Origin: Hydra vulgaris
Lineage: Eukaryota; Cnidaria; Hydrozoa; Anthoathecata; Hydridae
Direction of reading: 5' to 3'
Assembly: GCF_038396675.1 (NCBI RefSeq)
Contig: NC_088927.1
Coordinates: 39,370,001-39,434,000, forward strand
DNA: 64,000 bases
Made by a program: the position numbers and the translations under genes. A model generated the notes under the pieces. That model had not been told where the DNA came from and ran no database searches. It saw nothing but the letters and a program-made list of their open reading frames with translations. Below are positions 22,169-34,150 of the stretch, piece after piece (position 1 is the first letter of the stretch; the number at the start of each line of letters is the position of its first letter).

Positions 22169-24205
22169 TTACACACATGTTACATTACACTTATTGCAAA
22201 ATATTCTTAGTTTTCCTTGGCAATCTTCGTACTGACATCGCTGTTGGTTTTAGGGTCTCTCCAAAATATGACTTTTTTCATCAAATCTTATGTCATCCGT
22301 AACATTTCTTTTTAATGTAGGTGGTAAACTTATTGGACTTCCTTTCCATGAACGTTTCCATGTCCCAGTTTGAGGTAAGGTTGTGTCAAATTTTTTGTTG
22401 AGATTTTTTCACCGGGATGAGTTTTGGCGTACTCAAGTTAGCTGGTAATGATACACATATCAACTATTCTTGAAATTAAACACCAGTACCGTTTCTTTCC
22501 CCTAACTGTAATAGCATGCCTCTCTAAAAGCCAATCATGATGGTCAACTCCACCCATATATTTATTGTAATTTGCTATTACAGAGAGCTGTGGAACTTAT
22601 ACTTTTTCTTCTTTCTCTTGACTCCATCGAGACACTGAAGATAACGGTTCAATTTTAGCAAAATTTGTTTCCATTATCACAGCCAATTTTCATACCATCT
22701 TACGATCAAAATGTTTTTCATCAAATTGAAAATAGTAAGTTCCTCAAGGACATTTCTCAATTGCTTTCAATGGTTTTAGAGGACATTTCAGTGTCCTGCT
22801 ATCTGGTATGGTTCCTGTTGCCCTAAAATCCTTCTGTTTTAATAATGTAAACAGGTTATCGTTTGAAAAAAAAATCTATTGGAATAAATTTGATAACTTC
22901 TGGCATTGTCAATAATATCCAACATTTTATTCCCTACTCTAGTTCCCAGAGGTTCCTGTACTTGTTCCTTTTCTTATCCACAATACAGCGAGAAATTAAA
23001 ACAATAATCATTGTCACCACATAATGAGAAAAGCTTGTACCCAAATCTAATCGGTATCCAACGAATGTATTGCTTCAATCCATGATGTCCATAATATCAA
23101 GCCATTGTTTCGTCAAAAAACCCCATTGTTTTGTCTTTTTATCTTTGAAAAATCTTATTCACAGATCTATCAGCAATTTAATCTTAAAAGCTTTGTCATG
23201 CTTATTTTTCTTAGCTCTAGAATTGTCTCGAAAATGCATATTTAATTTTATTTCAAGATAAACATTACGACTGAACGCAATTTTTACCAAATTCATTCCC
23301 TGATCTTCATTCTCACTCCAATAGTCCCGTTATTTAGGTAGCGTGCGATAACCAGAAAAAGTCAAAAATCCCTAAAATATCTTTATATCGTTCACTGAGA
23401 CATAATTTTGTCTATTTTTAATTATTATTGCATACCGGTTTCACAATAAGTTCAAAAAAATCATCATTGCACAGTTTTTCAAATGTTTCTAATACAGAAC
23501 AGGTTTCCAACTCTTTACAAGCGTAATGAAACTTTTCATCAGCAATATTTTCCTTGGACAAAGCTTTATAAATTGTTTTCTGCCAGGTTAACTTTATTAT
23601 ACATCTGCATTTTGAAAGTAGCACATATTGCGAAGAGGTTGTTGGTAATAATGTTGCCAATGGTTCACTATCATCTTCATCAGATAGTACATCTAAATCT
23701 GCAGTCCCAACAATGTCACAGACTGAGGGTGTAACTAATTTATCGTAAATAATGTTTTCTTCATCCGTAATATTTTGTCTACTTCAAGAGGTAGAGCCAA
23801 GATATCTGCTTCTAATTCTTCAAAATAAGCATACTCAAAATCTTGTTCAAGTGTTAAAAATCTTTTTCGCCTTGTCAAAATTGCTCTGAAATATACTAAA
23901 AGTTAAATTAAAATTGAACTATCACAAAAAAAGCTAGAAATGTTTCTCGATTAAGAATTTAAACTATAAAAAAATAGCAGTACGTCGATTTAAATCTATG
24001 GAGGCAACAATTACGATCGTAATTATCCTAAAGCTGATCTGACATGGAGTAGTTAACTACCAAACTTTGGGTATTTTTTCTACAGAAGAACTTTTTTTTA
24101 ACAAATTGGCAATTTTTATATAGAAAAAGCTGTTGTAATTATTTTTCAGACCACCACCAAATAAAAAAATTCCCCCCTCCCCCCACCAACCTGAAAGATT
24201 TTGTT

Positions 24206-24300
24206 AACGATAGACACGATGTAAACTATATAATAACCATTATTAGCGATAGACACGATGTAAACTATATAGTAATCATTATTAACCATTGACAAAATGT
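24206..24300. repeat. 39-bp tandem duplication
   Basis: Two good copies and a third partial copy of a unit with CGATAGACACGATGTAAAC, inside the piggyBac relic's presumed intron. Confidence 0.8.
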
Positions 24301-24319
24301 AAATGTAACCCAGAGACGT

Positions 24320-24585
24320 CTATCAAAAAAACTGCAGTACTTGCAGTAACCTTGTTGCGAATCTAACAACTTGCAGTACTTTTTTTTGCAAGTTTCGCTA
24401 CTTGTAGTACTTTTTTTGCGAGGCCCTAACACTTGCTGTACCTTACTTTGCAAGTTCCACTACTTGCTGTAACTTTTTGCAAGTCCTACTGCTCGCGGTA
24501 CCTTTCTTTGCAAATTCAACTACTTGCTGTACCTTTTTTCCAAGTTCCACCACTTGCAATACCTTTTTTTAGCAAGTTCTACTAA
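24320..24585. repeat. Degenerate minisatellite, about 42-bp unit
   Basis: About six diverged units, each with CTACTTGCTGTACC, a T-run and GCAAGTTCC. Confidence 0.8.
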
Positions 24586-25010
24586 AATTTCAATTCTAAT
24601 GAACTAAATTCAATAAAACTATTTTAACCTTGATTTTAGTTAAAATCACATCAGTAATATTAAATACCATAACATATTTAAACATGAAACTGATGTGTGA
24701 CCCAGATGAGCCAGATTTTAACAATTTTTTGCTTGTAGGGCTTACTTTACTATTGCATAAATAAAAAATATGAAAACATATTCACTTAAAAATATGAAAA
24801 CATATTCAGGAAAACATTAACTCACCTGAAACAACATCAGCACCAGCTGGAATTTTTCCACGTAATGGTAAACTGCTTCAGAATCAGTTTCATCGTTAGT
24901 TCCGTAAAAAATAGTATATACGATATTTTTCTGTGTTTTTTTTTAGTTTTTCTACTATGTGATTGTACAAGATTATCACTGTTCTCATCCACTTTTTTTA
25001 TAAATCTTTT

Positions 25011-25742
25011 TAAAAAAAACAAAAGTAAAAAAAAAATTTTAACTGAGATTTATAAATAATTTATAAAAACAAAACTTAAAACTTATTTAAAAGTAAACAA
25101 ATTTCAACAAAACCAATACTAAACTATTTTAACTAAAACCAATATTAAACTATTTTAACTGAAGTTATAGTAGTTTAATATATCCATAGTATTTTCCAAT
25201 TTATCTAAAAGAGAAAAATTTTTAAAAACTCTATAAAAAACATAAGGTAACATAACATAACAGAAATGATATTATATTGTAAACTCTCTTATGTTTCAAA
25301 GTGCCATATACTTTAGACCCCTCTGAACATTAGCATATCAAAGCAGAATACATACGATATAAAAATGTAAAACACATTCACAAATAAACAGCTATATATC
25401 ATTTAATAGTATACTATAAAAAAATTCTGGTTAGTTATTTTCTGTAATAATATTGAATGCAAAAAAATAATGGAAATTTGCTTTTAATATGCAGTATTTC
25501 AATATATTACTAGTTTTACTTATTTTTATGTATACAGTTGATCATATTAATAATATATCCGCTCGTCTAACATATATTTTGACTGTTTATATCTTCGTAA
25601 AGAGTTAATAATAACTAACTAACTGAGTTTTCGAGATCTAAGCTTTTTCAGCCTAATAAAATATTAATTTTAGAAGATAATATTACTAAGTAAGAAAATA
25701 GAGTAACTTAGTTACAAAAAAAAGAACAATTATATAAATGAT
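25011..25742. other. No gene recognised
   Basis: AT-rich spacer. A repeated AACCAATA(C/T)TAAACTATTTTAACT block lies at about 25108-25160. No coding signal was seen. Confidence 0.4.
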
Positions 25743-26083
25743 TTAGAAGAACAAAAAAAGGGGGCAATTTAAATAGCATTCCCTGTACAAAATTATCATT
25801 TCGTCTTTTGCTACCAAAACCATGGAGGTTCTTTGCATAAATAGCTTAGAAAACTTTATTAGAGGTAAATTAATATTTAGTGGGGTATCGTTTTGAGTCA
25901 ATAACTGCTTGACAACGACAGCCGTTGACGAGATCAATTTTTGGCATCGTTCAGGCGTAATGGCGTCCCAAGCAGCATTTATTTCGATCCAAAGTCGGTC
26001 TAAATTCGTTGCAGTTGACCGGTTTATGTTTCTGTCAACTTCCTCTCACAAATTTTTTATCGGATTTAGGTCTGGTGATATAA
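25743..26083 (-). pseudogene. Tc1-like transposase, C-terminal fragment
   Basis: The reverse strand reads SPDLNPIKNL (the catalytic Glu position is replaced by Lys as read), then DRNINRSTATNLDRLWIEIN, AAWDAITPERCQKLIS and a short tail. This is the usual C-terminal order of Tc1 transposases. The N-terminal two thirds are missing, and the fragment ends at the palindrome beginning at 26083. Confidence 0.7.
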
Positions 26084-26142
26084 TGACCATATAAAATTTA
26101 TAACCCCCTCAAATTGAGGGGGTTTAAACTTTATATGGTCAT
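26083..26142. repeat. Near-perfect palindrome at Tc1 relic break
   Basis: Arms 26083-26110 and 26116-26142 start with ATGACCATATAAA and pair with its mirror. The GAGGGGG/CCCCCTC centre is separated by about five bases. Confidence 0.8.
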
Positions 26143-26950
26143 AATTTTTGAAAGCTAAAATAATTTACAATGAAATTTAAAATTTATCGATGAATATTAG
26201 TCTAGTTAAAAACAGTACAAAAAGTATTTCATCAACTTGTTGCTCTCACGTTTGGGGCAGGAGGGGCACAAAATTTGTGGCTTTTTTGTTCCCAGACTCC
26301 AATCGCCGCAATTTTTGGCAAAGCATCCTTATTTGACATAAGTATAAACATATGAATGTTTGGAGTTTGCTCCATGTCTGGAAGGTAGCTATCTCAAAGA
26401 CCAAAAAAAGCTGGTTCCGGCTCTGTACATAAAATAAAACTTAAATTAGATATGCTTAAATTTTATATAAATTGTAAAGTAAATTAAAAGTAACTTATAT
26501 GAAGTAAGCAAATAAATTTACTTACATTTTAAGATAACTCTGACATGATCTTGTATAAAAGAAATGCAAAAAAGTAAAACTTTAAGGCACTAACATTTAG
26601 TTTGCCGCAACATTCGATTTGCGCAGTTTTAGGTATTTCTTCCCTGTAAAGTTTGAAAATATCAATAATAGGTTTCCACCCATGATTAAAACCCTCTCTA
26701 GTTCCGGTCCATGATAGTTTTGACTATTATAACCCTTCTCTGAATCAAACCGTCTCAAAAATGTTCACTCTTTGGCCAACCATTCGAAAGGTCTGGAATT
26801 TAGACAAAGCTAAAATAAGGTATTTAGCAGAAGGCACATATACCCATGGGAGACTCAGAAAGTGTAGTTTATTAGAAAAGAAAATAATTGGCGTAATTGT
26901 TAGTCTTTTTTTACAATTTTTTTGCGTAAATGCATTCATTATTTAAAAAC
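26143..26950. other. Unclassified sequence with weak reverse-strand coding look
   Basis: Reverse-strand fragments such as NKDALPKIAAIGVWEQKSHK (near 26300) and a 64-codon frame (26745-26939) may be remnants of a transposon gene. I do not recognise a family, and frames are broken. Confidence 0.3.
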
Positions 26951-26952
26951 TA

Positions 26953-27061
26953 CCCAGTGGGCACAGGACGTAAAAAAGACGTCTTTTAAACGTCTTTTGA
27001 ACGTTTTGGACGTCTTTTAAACGTTCAAAAGACGTCTTATTTAGGTCCTGTGCCCACTGGG
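26953..27061. mobile_element. 109-bp palindromic MITE with CCCAGTGGGC ends
   Basis: Terminal repeats CCCAGTGGGCACAGGAC and exact mirror at 27045-27061, bordered by TA on both sides. The interior is made of GACGTC and AACGTT hexamers in alternating orientation, so almost the whole element can fold on itself. Termini match the larger CCCAGT elements in the window. Confidence 0.85.
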
Positions 27062-27063
27062 TA

Positions 27064-28392
27064 AGGAGGGAAAGTTTAAACTTGTCCTGAATTATGGGAA
27101 CTATAATACAATGGCCTGAAGATTAAGGAGCCCCGAACTTTATTAAGAGGACTCATTATTTTTGTAAAGATATTTCGCCACTTTGATACAAAAAAAGTCC
27201 ACCTGCTCATAAATATCCTTTGACTCTAAAAGTCTTATATCTTTATCTGCGTGTAGTATCAGTGGCCTAGCTACCGCAAGGCCAGTATAAACTTACGGTC
27301 CCACAAGCAACTAAACCAAGAACCGCAAGGTTCAGAAGCTCTAAGATATATTTAAAAATTTTTTTTTTTTTTTAGAAAAGTTCGCTCCAGAGAAACAGTA
27401 ATTGGGCACCTTGGCCACGTATGTCTAATAAAAAAATATACTTTGCTTGGCCGCTGTGTAATATACCTATATCTCGAGCTGTAGCGTAAAAACGATTTAT
27501 AAGTAGATAAAGAAATAAAAATTGTGGTGATTAAAGCCTGGATACAAAAATACCCTCAAACATTTACCATCCCTACTACAAATGTGAGGGCAACAAATTA
27601 GTAACTTTTATTGTTTTTGTTTTCTTACATAAGTTTACATCCTCGCCAAATGAAGTGGTTGTTTCAATCTTTTTCTAATCATTCTTATGAGATAAGCAAG
27701 AACACACTTAAGTTTGGTACTTAAGTAGGTTTTTGTTTATACCACAACATTGCATAATTTTAAAGAAAATTTAATATGAAATCTTATAAAAACCATTTTG
27801 ACCAAAATTATTACGTTTACATAACGTAAATTTTCAGATGTAATATTGATGTAATTATTAAAGTCATCATTGTGTTATTGGTTATTTGGTTATCCATAAA
27901 GTCTTTACTTGAAACATACTTGAGTTTGGTACTTAAGTATGTTTTATTTACCAAAAGTATATTTATTAACCAAAATCATTGGTTTTTCATAATCATAATA
28001 TTACATCTCAGAGTTTACGCAAGTAGACATCATTATATTATTGGTTACCATAAAGTCTTTGAATGAGTTTAATATGGTTTTTAACAACACATTTAAAGAC
28101 CTCATTTGTACATAGCTATTATTAATACTATTAGTTAAAGATGCTGTTGATTAAGTAACTTTAATTGGTTTGGTAATAAAAGAATACTTCGCATTTTCAA
28201 ATTATGAAACTTTTTTACATTGCTTTTAAGTTGGTATAATACCACGCAATACTTGTATTTAAATCCATTTAAAGTTAAATCATGTATTTTGTTTAATTTA
28301 TATTTTCATGGATAAAATTTTTTTAAACCATTTTTTTTATATGTTAAAAAAAAAAATTATTCAAAATTTCTGTTATTTATGCAATATTTCTT
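27064..28392. other. Non-coding, with repeated TTGGTACTTAAGTA blocks
   Basis: Related blocks at 27700-27740 and 27895-27950 share TTGGTACTTAAGTA, and ATAAAGTCTTT recurs at 27895 and 28049. The second forms a hairpin with ACATACTT arms. It is probably a small decayed MITE. A patch with possible Pol III box-like sequences lies at 27250-27345, but box spacing is wrong for a SINE and I do not call it. Confidence 0.4.
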
Positions 28393-28454
28393 CTGTTTTA
28401 GTATGTTATTTTAGAATAAGATTTACCTTTTTCTAAAATAACATACTAAAACAG
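28393..28454. repeat. Perfect 24-bp stem hairpin with 14-base loop
   Basis: Arms 28393-28416 and 28431-28454 (CTGTTTTAGTATG... and mirror) are exact reverse complements. Size and shape would also fit a miRNA-like precursor or a foldback MITE; no evidence of expression can be read from sequence. Confidence 0.85.
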
Positions 28455-29389
28455 GAGAATTTGGTACTTCAGATACATATATTTTAATTTTTTAGTTATT
28501 GTTGGCAAATATCAAATATAGAGGACCAATTTTCTTGTGTGCGTGTGTGTCTCTAGTTGGCAAAAAACACATACGAACCCCCTCCTCAATCAGAGACCTC
28601 TTCGGGACGGCTCTGACAACAACCACGCTGAATAAGAGAAGCGAAAAGCAGCAGCATAACTACAAATATGCCCGGCTCATTTACGGTAAATTTTTATCAG
28701 GGCCACTAACTTATTTCCTCCCGAAAAAAAATTAATACTGAAACAAATAAATCAAAAAAATGTTTTCAAAGCTTTTATGCAAAAAATCTTTTTTTTAAAA
28801 AGTTATAAACCCCAACTTTAAAGAAAAAAAAAATATTAGAGAAAAAAAGTAAGGGTACGACCTCCTTGCCCGGGAAAAAAATTTAACATGCACGTTCATC
28901 GAGACTACACAAATGCTTTCAAGATAAAGTAAAATCAAAGTAAAGCCGGAATGATAAAATAAAATTAAAAAAAAAAAAAAGATTCAAAAAAGTGGAGTTC
29001 TCTCCCGTGCTCTGAAAACAATTTCAACTTGTACTTTTATTAAGTTTACACAAATGCTGGAAGGTTTACACATGCATGAATTACCCATAGCTTAGAAATT
29101 ATGCCCCCTTTCCCCATCTTCCCCCGACAAACTTTCATTATGGCCGCCTAATCTGCTAAACAAACAAAAAGAAATAAAAAATCAATGATTATTTAGCAGC
29201 CCCTATTAGTACTCATGCGACAGGGAGCCCGTCTCTATACTACTAGTATAGGCTATATTTGCCCCTAATTATAATAGAACTACCCTTTACGATATACGTG
29301 AAAAAAAACAGGCAATCGATTTTAATACGCTACCAATCTCAAAATTTATGTTAAATCAACATGAAATGACTGTTCTTTGAGAAAATAAA
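28455..29389. other. No gene recognised
   Basis: Mixed AT-rich DNA with a short GT-rich patch (28535-28555) and an isolated GC-richer segment 28570-28640. The 78-codon frame at 28499 has no recognisable content. Confidence 0.4.
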
Positions 29390-29985
29390 TAATATAATTA
29401 CTTTTTACTTACTTACCAAGTAAAGTACAAAATTTCAAAGAAAAAAGTTTTATTTGTAAAAGTAAATAACAATTTTTTTCAAATTACTTTTGTGTAAGCT
29501 GTTTTTGCTAATTACTTACTTTTACACGTGCAAGTAATTTGTTGTTACGATGTAGTTTTATTTTACTTTGTAAAGTAAGTGTTATGTCTTTTAAATGTTA
29601 TATTTACGTAAGTTTATTTCATAAATAAAATTTTTTGCATTTAAAAAGTAAATTACATTTCGAAGTAATTTTTTTTATGTAATAATAACCAAAATTACTT
29701 TTTAAAGTAGTTTACTTTACATAACTTACAATTAAAAGTAAGTTACATTTACAAGTAAAACTAAAAATGTAAATAACTTTTACTTGTAAAAGTAAATTAC
29801 TTTTTCAAGTAACACTTACCCATTTAAAAAACTTAACTTAAGTAATTAAGTTTTACGCGTTATATAATTTATGTAAAAAAAAACGAATTACTTTTGAAAG
29901 TAAGTAAATTATATATTTTTATATGAGTTATGTAAAATAATTTACGCTTAAAAGTAATTCGCGTTTTTACATCAAAATAAGTACA
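29390..29985. repeat. Dense TTACTT/AAGTAA motif field
   Basis: About 600 bp in which TTACTT or its complement AAGTAA recurs every 10-30 bases in both orientations, giving extensive self-complementarity. This suggests a foldback element or a MITE with degenerate internal repeats. No termini are defined. Confidence 0.65.
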
Positions 29986-30224
29986 AGTGCCATCCCTACT
30001 AATCAATACTATCAAATGCTATCAAATGATGCGTCAATACTAGTTAATATTAGTCAATACTATCAAACGATACATCGCTAAAAAGCGCAGAAAACGACCT
30101 TTATGAAACAACTGATGTTTGCTTATAGAATTTAAAATAAAAGTTTAATGAAGCAAAAAAGCAACAGATTTGTTAGTCTATTTTCACTTTACTCTTTAAA
30201 TTAAGCTGAAATGCACAATAAATT

Positions 30225-30420
30225 TGTCAAGAATATCAAACAGTAAATATGTCAGACATAAAATTATGTCAAAATATGCCCGTAGAAAATATGTCTGACA
30301 TATTTTATGTCAGCAGAAAATAATTTAAACATAAAATTATGTTAAAATATGTCCATAGAAAATATGTGGGACATATTTTATGTCAGCAGTGTCAAATATG
30401 TCTCAGACATATTTGACAGA
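30225..30420. repeat. ATGTCAGACAT-type repeated palindromic block
   Basis: Two diverged copies of a roughly 64-bp unit (30245-30310 and 30325-30390) with ATATGTCTGACATATTTTAT, followed by a third inverted piece ending at the (TA)n tract. The 6-bp arms ATGTCN/NGACAT recur at least five times. Confidence 0.75.
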
Positions 30421-30430
30421 TAACAACACT

Positions 30431-30630
<200 letters not shown>

Positions 30631-31500
30631 AAACCAACAGGATTGGGTACCTTGTACCCGGGCGCAATGTTAGAAGGGTTACACATTAGCCAAAAAAAAA
30701 TTTAGATTTTAAATAAAACAGATTAGTTTAGCATTAATGATTCTGCTAGTTAGGCTCCTTTTATTAAAATTTAAGGTACTTAGTTTAAGTTACTTGATTT
30801 CCTGATTAGCCCACTATTTACTAGATGTCAGCAATATATATGTCAACAAATCAGCATTGGTTAAATTTTTGAGCGAGAGTCTAAGACTAGAGGCAGTTGC
30901 GTAAAACATATTAATAATGGCTTTATAAAAGACATAATAAAATTAAAATCATCATAATATAATGATTTTTACTTTATTAATATAAAATTACACAATTAAC
31001 TTATGAATCTATATTGAGCTTCCTTTTTAATAGATTATTAAAAATGTTATTTATTTGTCATAGTTACTTTACTTACAAAAGAAAATTGAGTTTCATGAAA
31101 AAATATTCCGGCCCTTAATGCGAAAAAACAACAACTCATTTACACTTAAAAAAAGTTATCCACTGCCTACAAGAGTATATTAAACTTAAAGCTTATTATT
31201 TCAGCTGGACTTTTTAAAATGAATTTATCAAAGAATGTGGAGGAATAATCTACGCTGCCATTGTTAAAGAAGCTCATTGGGCTATTTACTAAATTATTTT
31301 TGTTGACGGAACTCTTGATATCTTTTATACTGAGCAAATCGCGTTTGTTCTCTGGTTTTTCTTCCATGGTGCTGATCAAAGATAGGAAGTTAAAAAACAT
31401 TTTCTCAGGGTTGGCAATCTCAAAAAAAAGAAATGTCTTTGCTAAAGTAAATATGGACGTCTTAAATTAAAATAACATCAATTTAAAAAACTGCGGAAGT
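30631..31500. other. No gene recognised
   Basis: AT-rich. The short frames at 31167-31470 on both strands are mutually overlapping and show no family motif. Confidence 0.4.
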
Positions 31501-33132
31501 CAGGGATACTACTAAAAAATCATCATGACTGATGTGAACAAAGAAATACAAACTATTATATTTAAGAAGAGTCATCAAGCTCTTTACATGCCATGCAACG
31601 CTCATAACCTTAAACTTGCCAGTGTCCTTTGACTGAATTTTACGTCAATGTGAAGAACGTTTTTAGTTACTCTACAATATTTTTAGTGGAAGTCGATGAT
31701 AATTCCTACTCGATGATAATTCTTGGAAACCAAATTGAGTGCACGCATTAAGGCCGTAAAGCCGTTGGTTAAAAGAGCATTGTGACCTTAATCTAATTGT
31801 TGATCTATTGAATGAAGTAAAGTCTAAGTTGGTGAAATTGATTTAGTCATTTGAATTCATCATAATGACAAATTTTTGTTTTAAAGCTCTTTAGACGTAA
31901 AATATGCCAGCATCTTATTTTAATCTAGGGCTGTAATCAACTAATCAAATAATTGTTTATTTTTTGAGTTGATGAACTAATTGAATAATTTAGAATTAAA
32001 ATAGGATAAAAGCATCGTTTAAGAGTTTTGTGTCTGAAAAGGCCGATTTTTTGACACTGGAACGAGTAACTGTTTTATGTTAAACTAACTGAGTAAACCA
32101 AGATTTCAAAAAATATCTTGCGTGTTAACCTTAATAACTTTTAGATAAACTATAATCATTTTGTTTTACTTCATAATGGTATGCTAATAGTAATCTTTTT
32201 GAATGTATTTTTATTAAATATATGAAAAACTGTCTTAAAAATTTGTCAGTTAATAATTTTTATCCAACACATTGTGAAATCAGGCATATTGAGGAGATTA
32301 TAGAATGATTAGAAAGCATAAAGATAAGTTTACTTGCTTTGGAAACGCAAGATTGCAATAAAACTTTGAAATTTTGCAAAACTGGTTTGAAAATATTTCA
32401 ACTCTTACTTACTAAATTAAAAACACAATCAAGTAAGGCTGGTATAAAATTCAACAAAAGATCAAGTAGAACGATATCTAAACATAGACCTTCTGAATGC
32501 AAATTTTTTAAAATGTTTGAGTGTTTAGAAAATCCTAACACTTACCTAAAAACGCTTACACAAAAAATGCAATATTAAAACAATCAACAAGTTATGAACT
32601 TACTCTCGCAATTAAAGAAATTGTCGTCTATTCGTCATCGATGAGAATGGTAATAAAAAAGTTTAAGTTAAGACAATGCGACTACATATGATTATACTAA
32701 TATGTATATATTCTACATTATATGTACAAATTCTACATTTCAAAAACAGAAGAATTGAGTCGCATTTTTTTAAAGAAAAGCACCATCTTTTAACAGTTTT
32801 AACTTTTCAAAATAATTTTTTTTCAATTATAAAAGAAACCATTATTTTTGGTGAAATAAACAAATAAGTGGATGTGAACAAATCTACAATGCTTTGAACA
32901 AATGTACAATGTTTTGTAAACAATTCCACCAATGTCAATTGAAGCAGAACAACAATTTGAAGCGGCAGTACTTTTTGTAACAAAATAGAGAACATCCCTA
33001 AATTTTGAACCAATTGATTAATTATGCTTTCTTCGGTCATATCTTTTAAAACAACAAAATAGACACAAAACAACTGTTTAAAGTCACTATATTAATAAAG
33101 TACTAACAGTACTAGTACTAAAGTACTAATAT

Positions 33133-33390
33133 ATGTTTTCCAATATTTTAACTTCAATTTTATTCGCCGATGACACAAACTTGTTATACTCTAATAGTTG
33201 CATCGAGTTCTTATTTGAAACAGTAAATAAAGAACTCATAAATTTAACTGAATGGTTCAAGTCAAATAAACTTTCCTTAAATATAATTAAAACCAAATAC
33301 ACTCTTTTTCATAGACTCCACGAAAAAAAAATTATTCCACTAAAACTTCCCTATATTTGTATTATCACTTTGAAAACTCTTTGAATAGCT
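33133..33390 (+). pseudogene. LINE reverse transcriptase fragment
   Basis: The frame reads SILFADDTNLLYS (the FADD catalytic motif of non-LTR RT), then NLTEWFKSNKLSLN, TKYTLFH and IIPLKLP, the order seen in CR1/Jockey-like LINEs. The fragment is truncated on both sides. Confidence 0.8.
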
Positions 33391-33573
33391 TAAAGCTATT
33401 GCTTCAGTTATGTTTATCTTTGTTATCTTTGTACTCACTAATTATCAAACTTATTATATTTTCTTCAATTTTCTTCAAATTGAAATTCAAAAAATCATTT
33501 TTATCAATTACATTGGAATATTTTATTACTTTGTATCTAAATCAATTTATATAAAGGAAAAAAAAACCTAGTA

Positions 33574-33632
33574 TTATTTGAAACAGTCAATAAGGAACTC
33601 ATAAATTTAACTGAATGGTTCAAGTCGTGTGT
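33574..33632 (+). repeat. Second copy of the LINE fragment block
   Basis: About 57 bases nearly identical to 33210-33268 (FETVNKELINLTEWFKS), about 360 bp downstream of the first. It is a partial direct duplication inside the nested element. Confidence 0.8.
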
Positions 33633-34019
33633 AATTAAAGTAAAATTTTTTTAGTTTTATTTTTAATAAATTAATCGAATAATAATCGATTTTTAACCAA
33701 TTCTTCGTTAATCAAAAACTTATCAAAATGAGTAACTAGAATAGCCCTACTTGAGAAAACGTTATTTTAGATGATAAAATAAAGCTTGTGAAGACTCTTA
33801 TCAAGAATCTCATCAGACTTAGATATTCTTGGCCCAAATTAATTAATGAAGCACATTTGATTGCCTCCTGTCGAGCAAGATCTTATTTTTAATAAGACTT
33901 TTTAAAAAAATGGACAAAAAAAGAAAGATCTTTCACAAAAAACCCAAACGAAGTTCGTTTCCACATTATGAAGAAAAGCAGTTAAAGATAAAACGTATTC
34001 AAAACTGTTCTTAATACTC

Positions 34020-34150
34020 TAATTCAACAAATAAAAGACAGGTTTTAAGATAGAACATAAAAAAAGTGACAGGTTTATAGATAGAACACACAAATAAGGG
34101 ATATGTTTTAAGATAGGATAGATAAATAAAGGACAGGTTTTAAGCTTCGT
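34020..34150. repeat. Degenerate 40-45 bp tandem repeat
   Basis: Four imperfect units with AAATAAAGGACAGGTTTTAAG-like cores, lying in the old hAT relic. Confidence 0.75.

Larger units (their letters stand above)
22169..25010 (-). pseudogene. piggyBac transposase relic
   Basis: Two reverse-strand parts. A possible first exon at 24824-25010 (DETDSEAVYHYVEK, donor GTGAGT) would join an acceptor near 23888. The main part begins AILTRRKRFLTLEQDFEYAY and continues with KCRCIIKLTW, KLFSLCGDNDY and QEPLGTRVGNKMLDIIDNAR. It then shows a decayed catalytic core with LLKQKDFRATGTIP and GGVDHHDWLLERHAI (Asp of GGVDHHD), and ends in the cysteine-rich domain QRCQYEDCQGKLRIFCNKCN, typical of the piggyBac C-terminus. 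Multiple stops and frameshifts are present. TTAA-flanked termini were not located. Confidence 0.75.
31925..33751. mobile_element. Nested element with TAGGGCT ends
   Basis: TAGGGCTGTAATCAACTAATC at the left and its diverged mirror ending AGCCCTA at the right, with AT-rich subterminal TTAATCGA/TCGATT motifs on both sides. It carries a LINE RT fragment and an unrecognised 79-codon frame at 32339-32578. No convincing target duplication was seen. It interrupts the old hAT relic. Confidence 0.5.

Noticed and set aside
24865..25059. Forward hydrophobic frame near the piggyBac relic
   Set aside because: It is opposite the acidic first-exon candidate of the piggyBac gene and made of T-runs. No supporting motif.
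27250..27345. Possible second SINE (GTAGTATCAGTGG and AGGTTCAGAAG)
   Set aside because: The boxes are about 70 bp apart instead of 30-40, and the sequence has no tRNA-like folding. A T-run tail alone is not enough.
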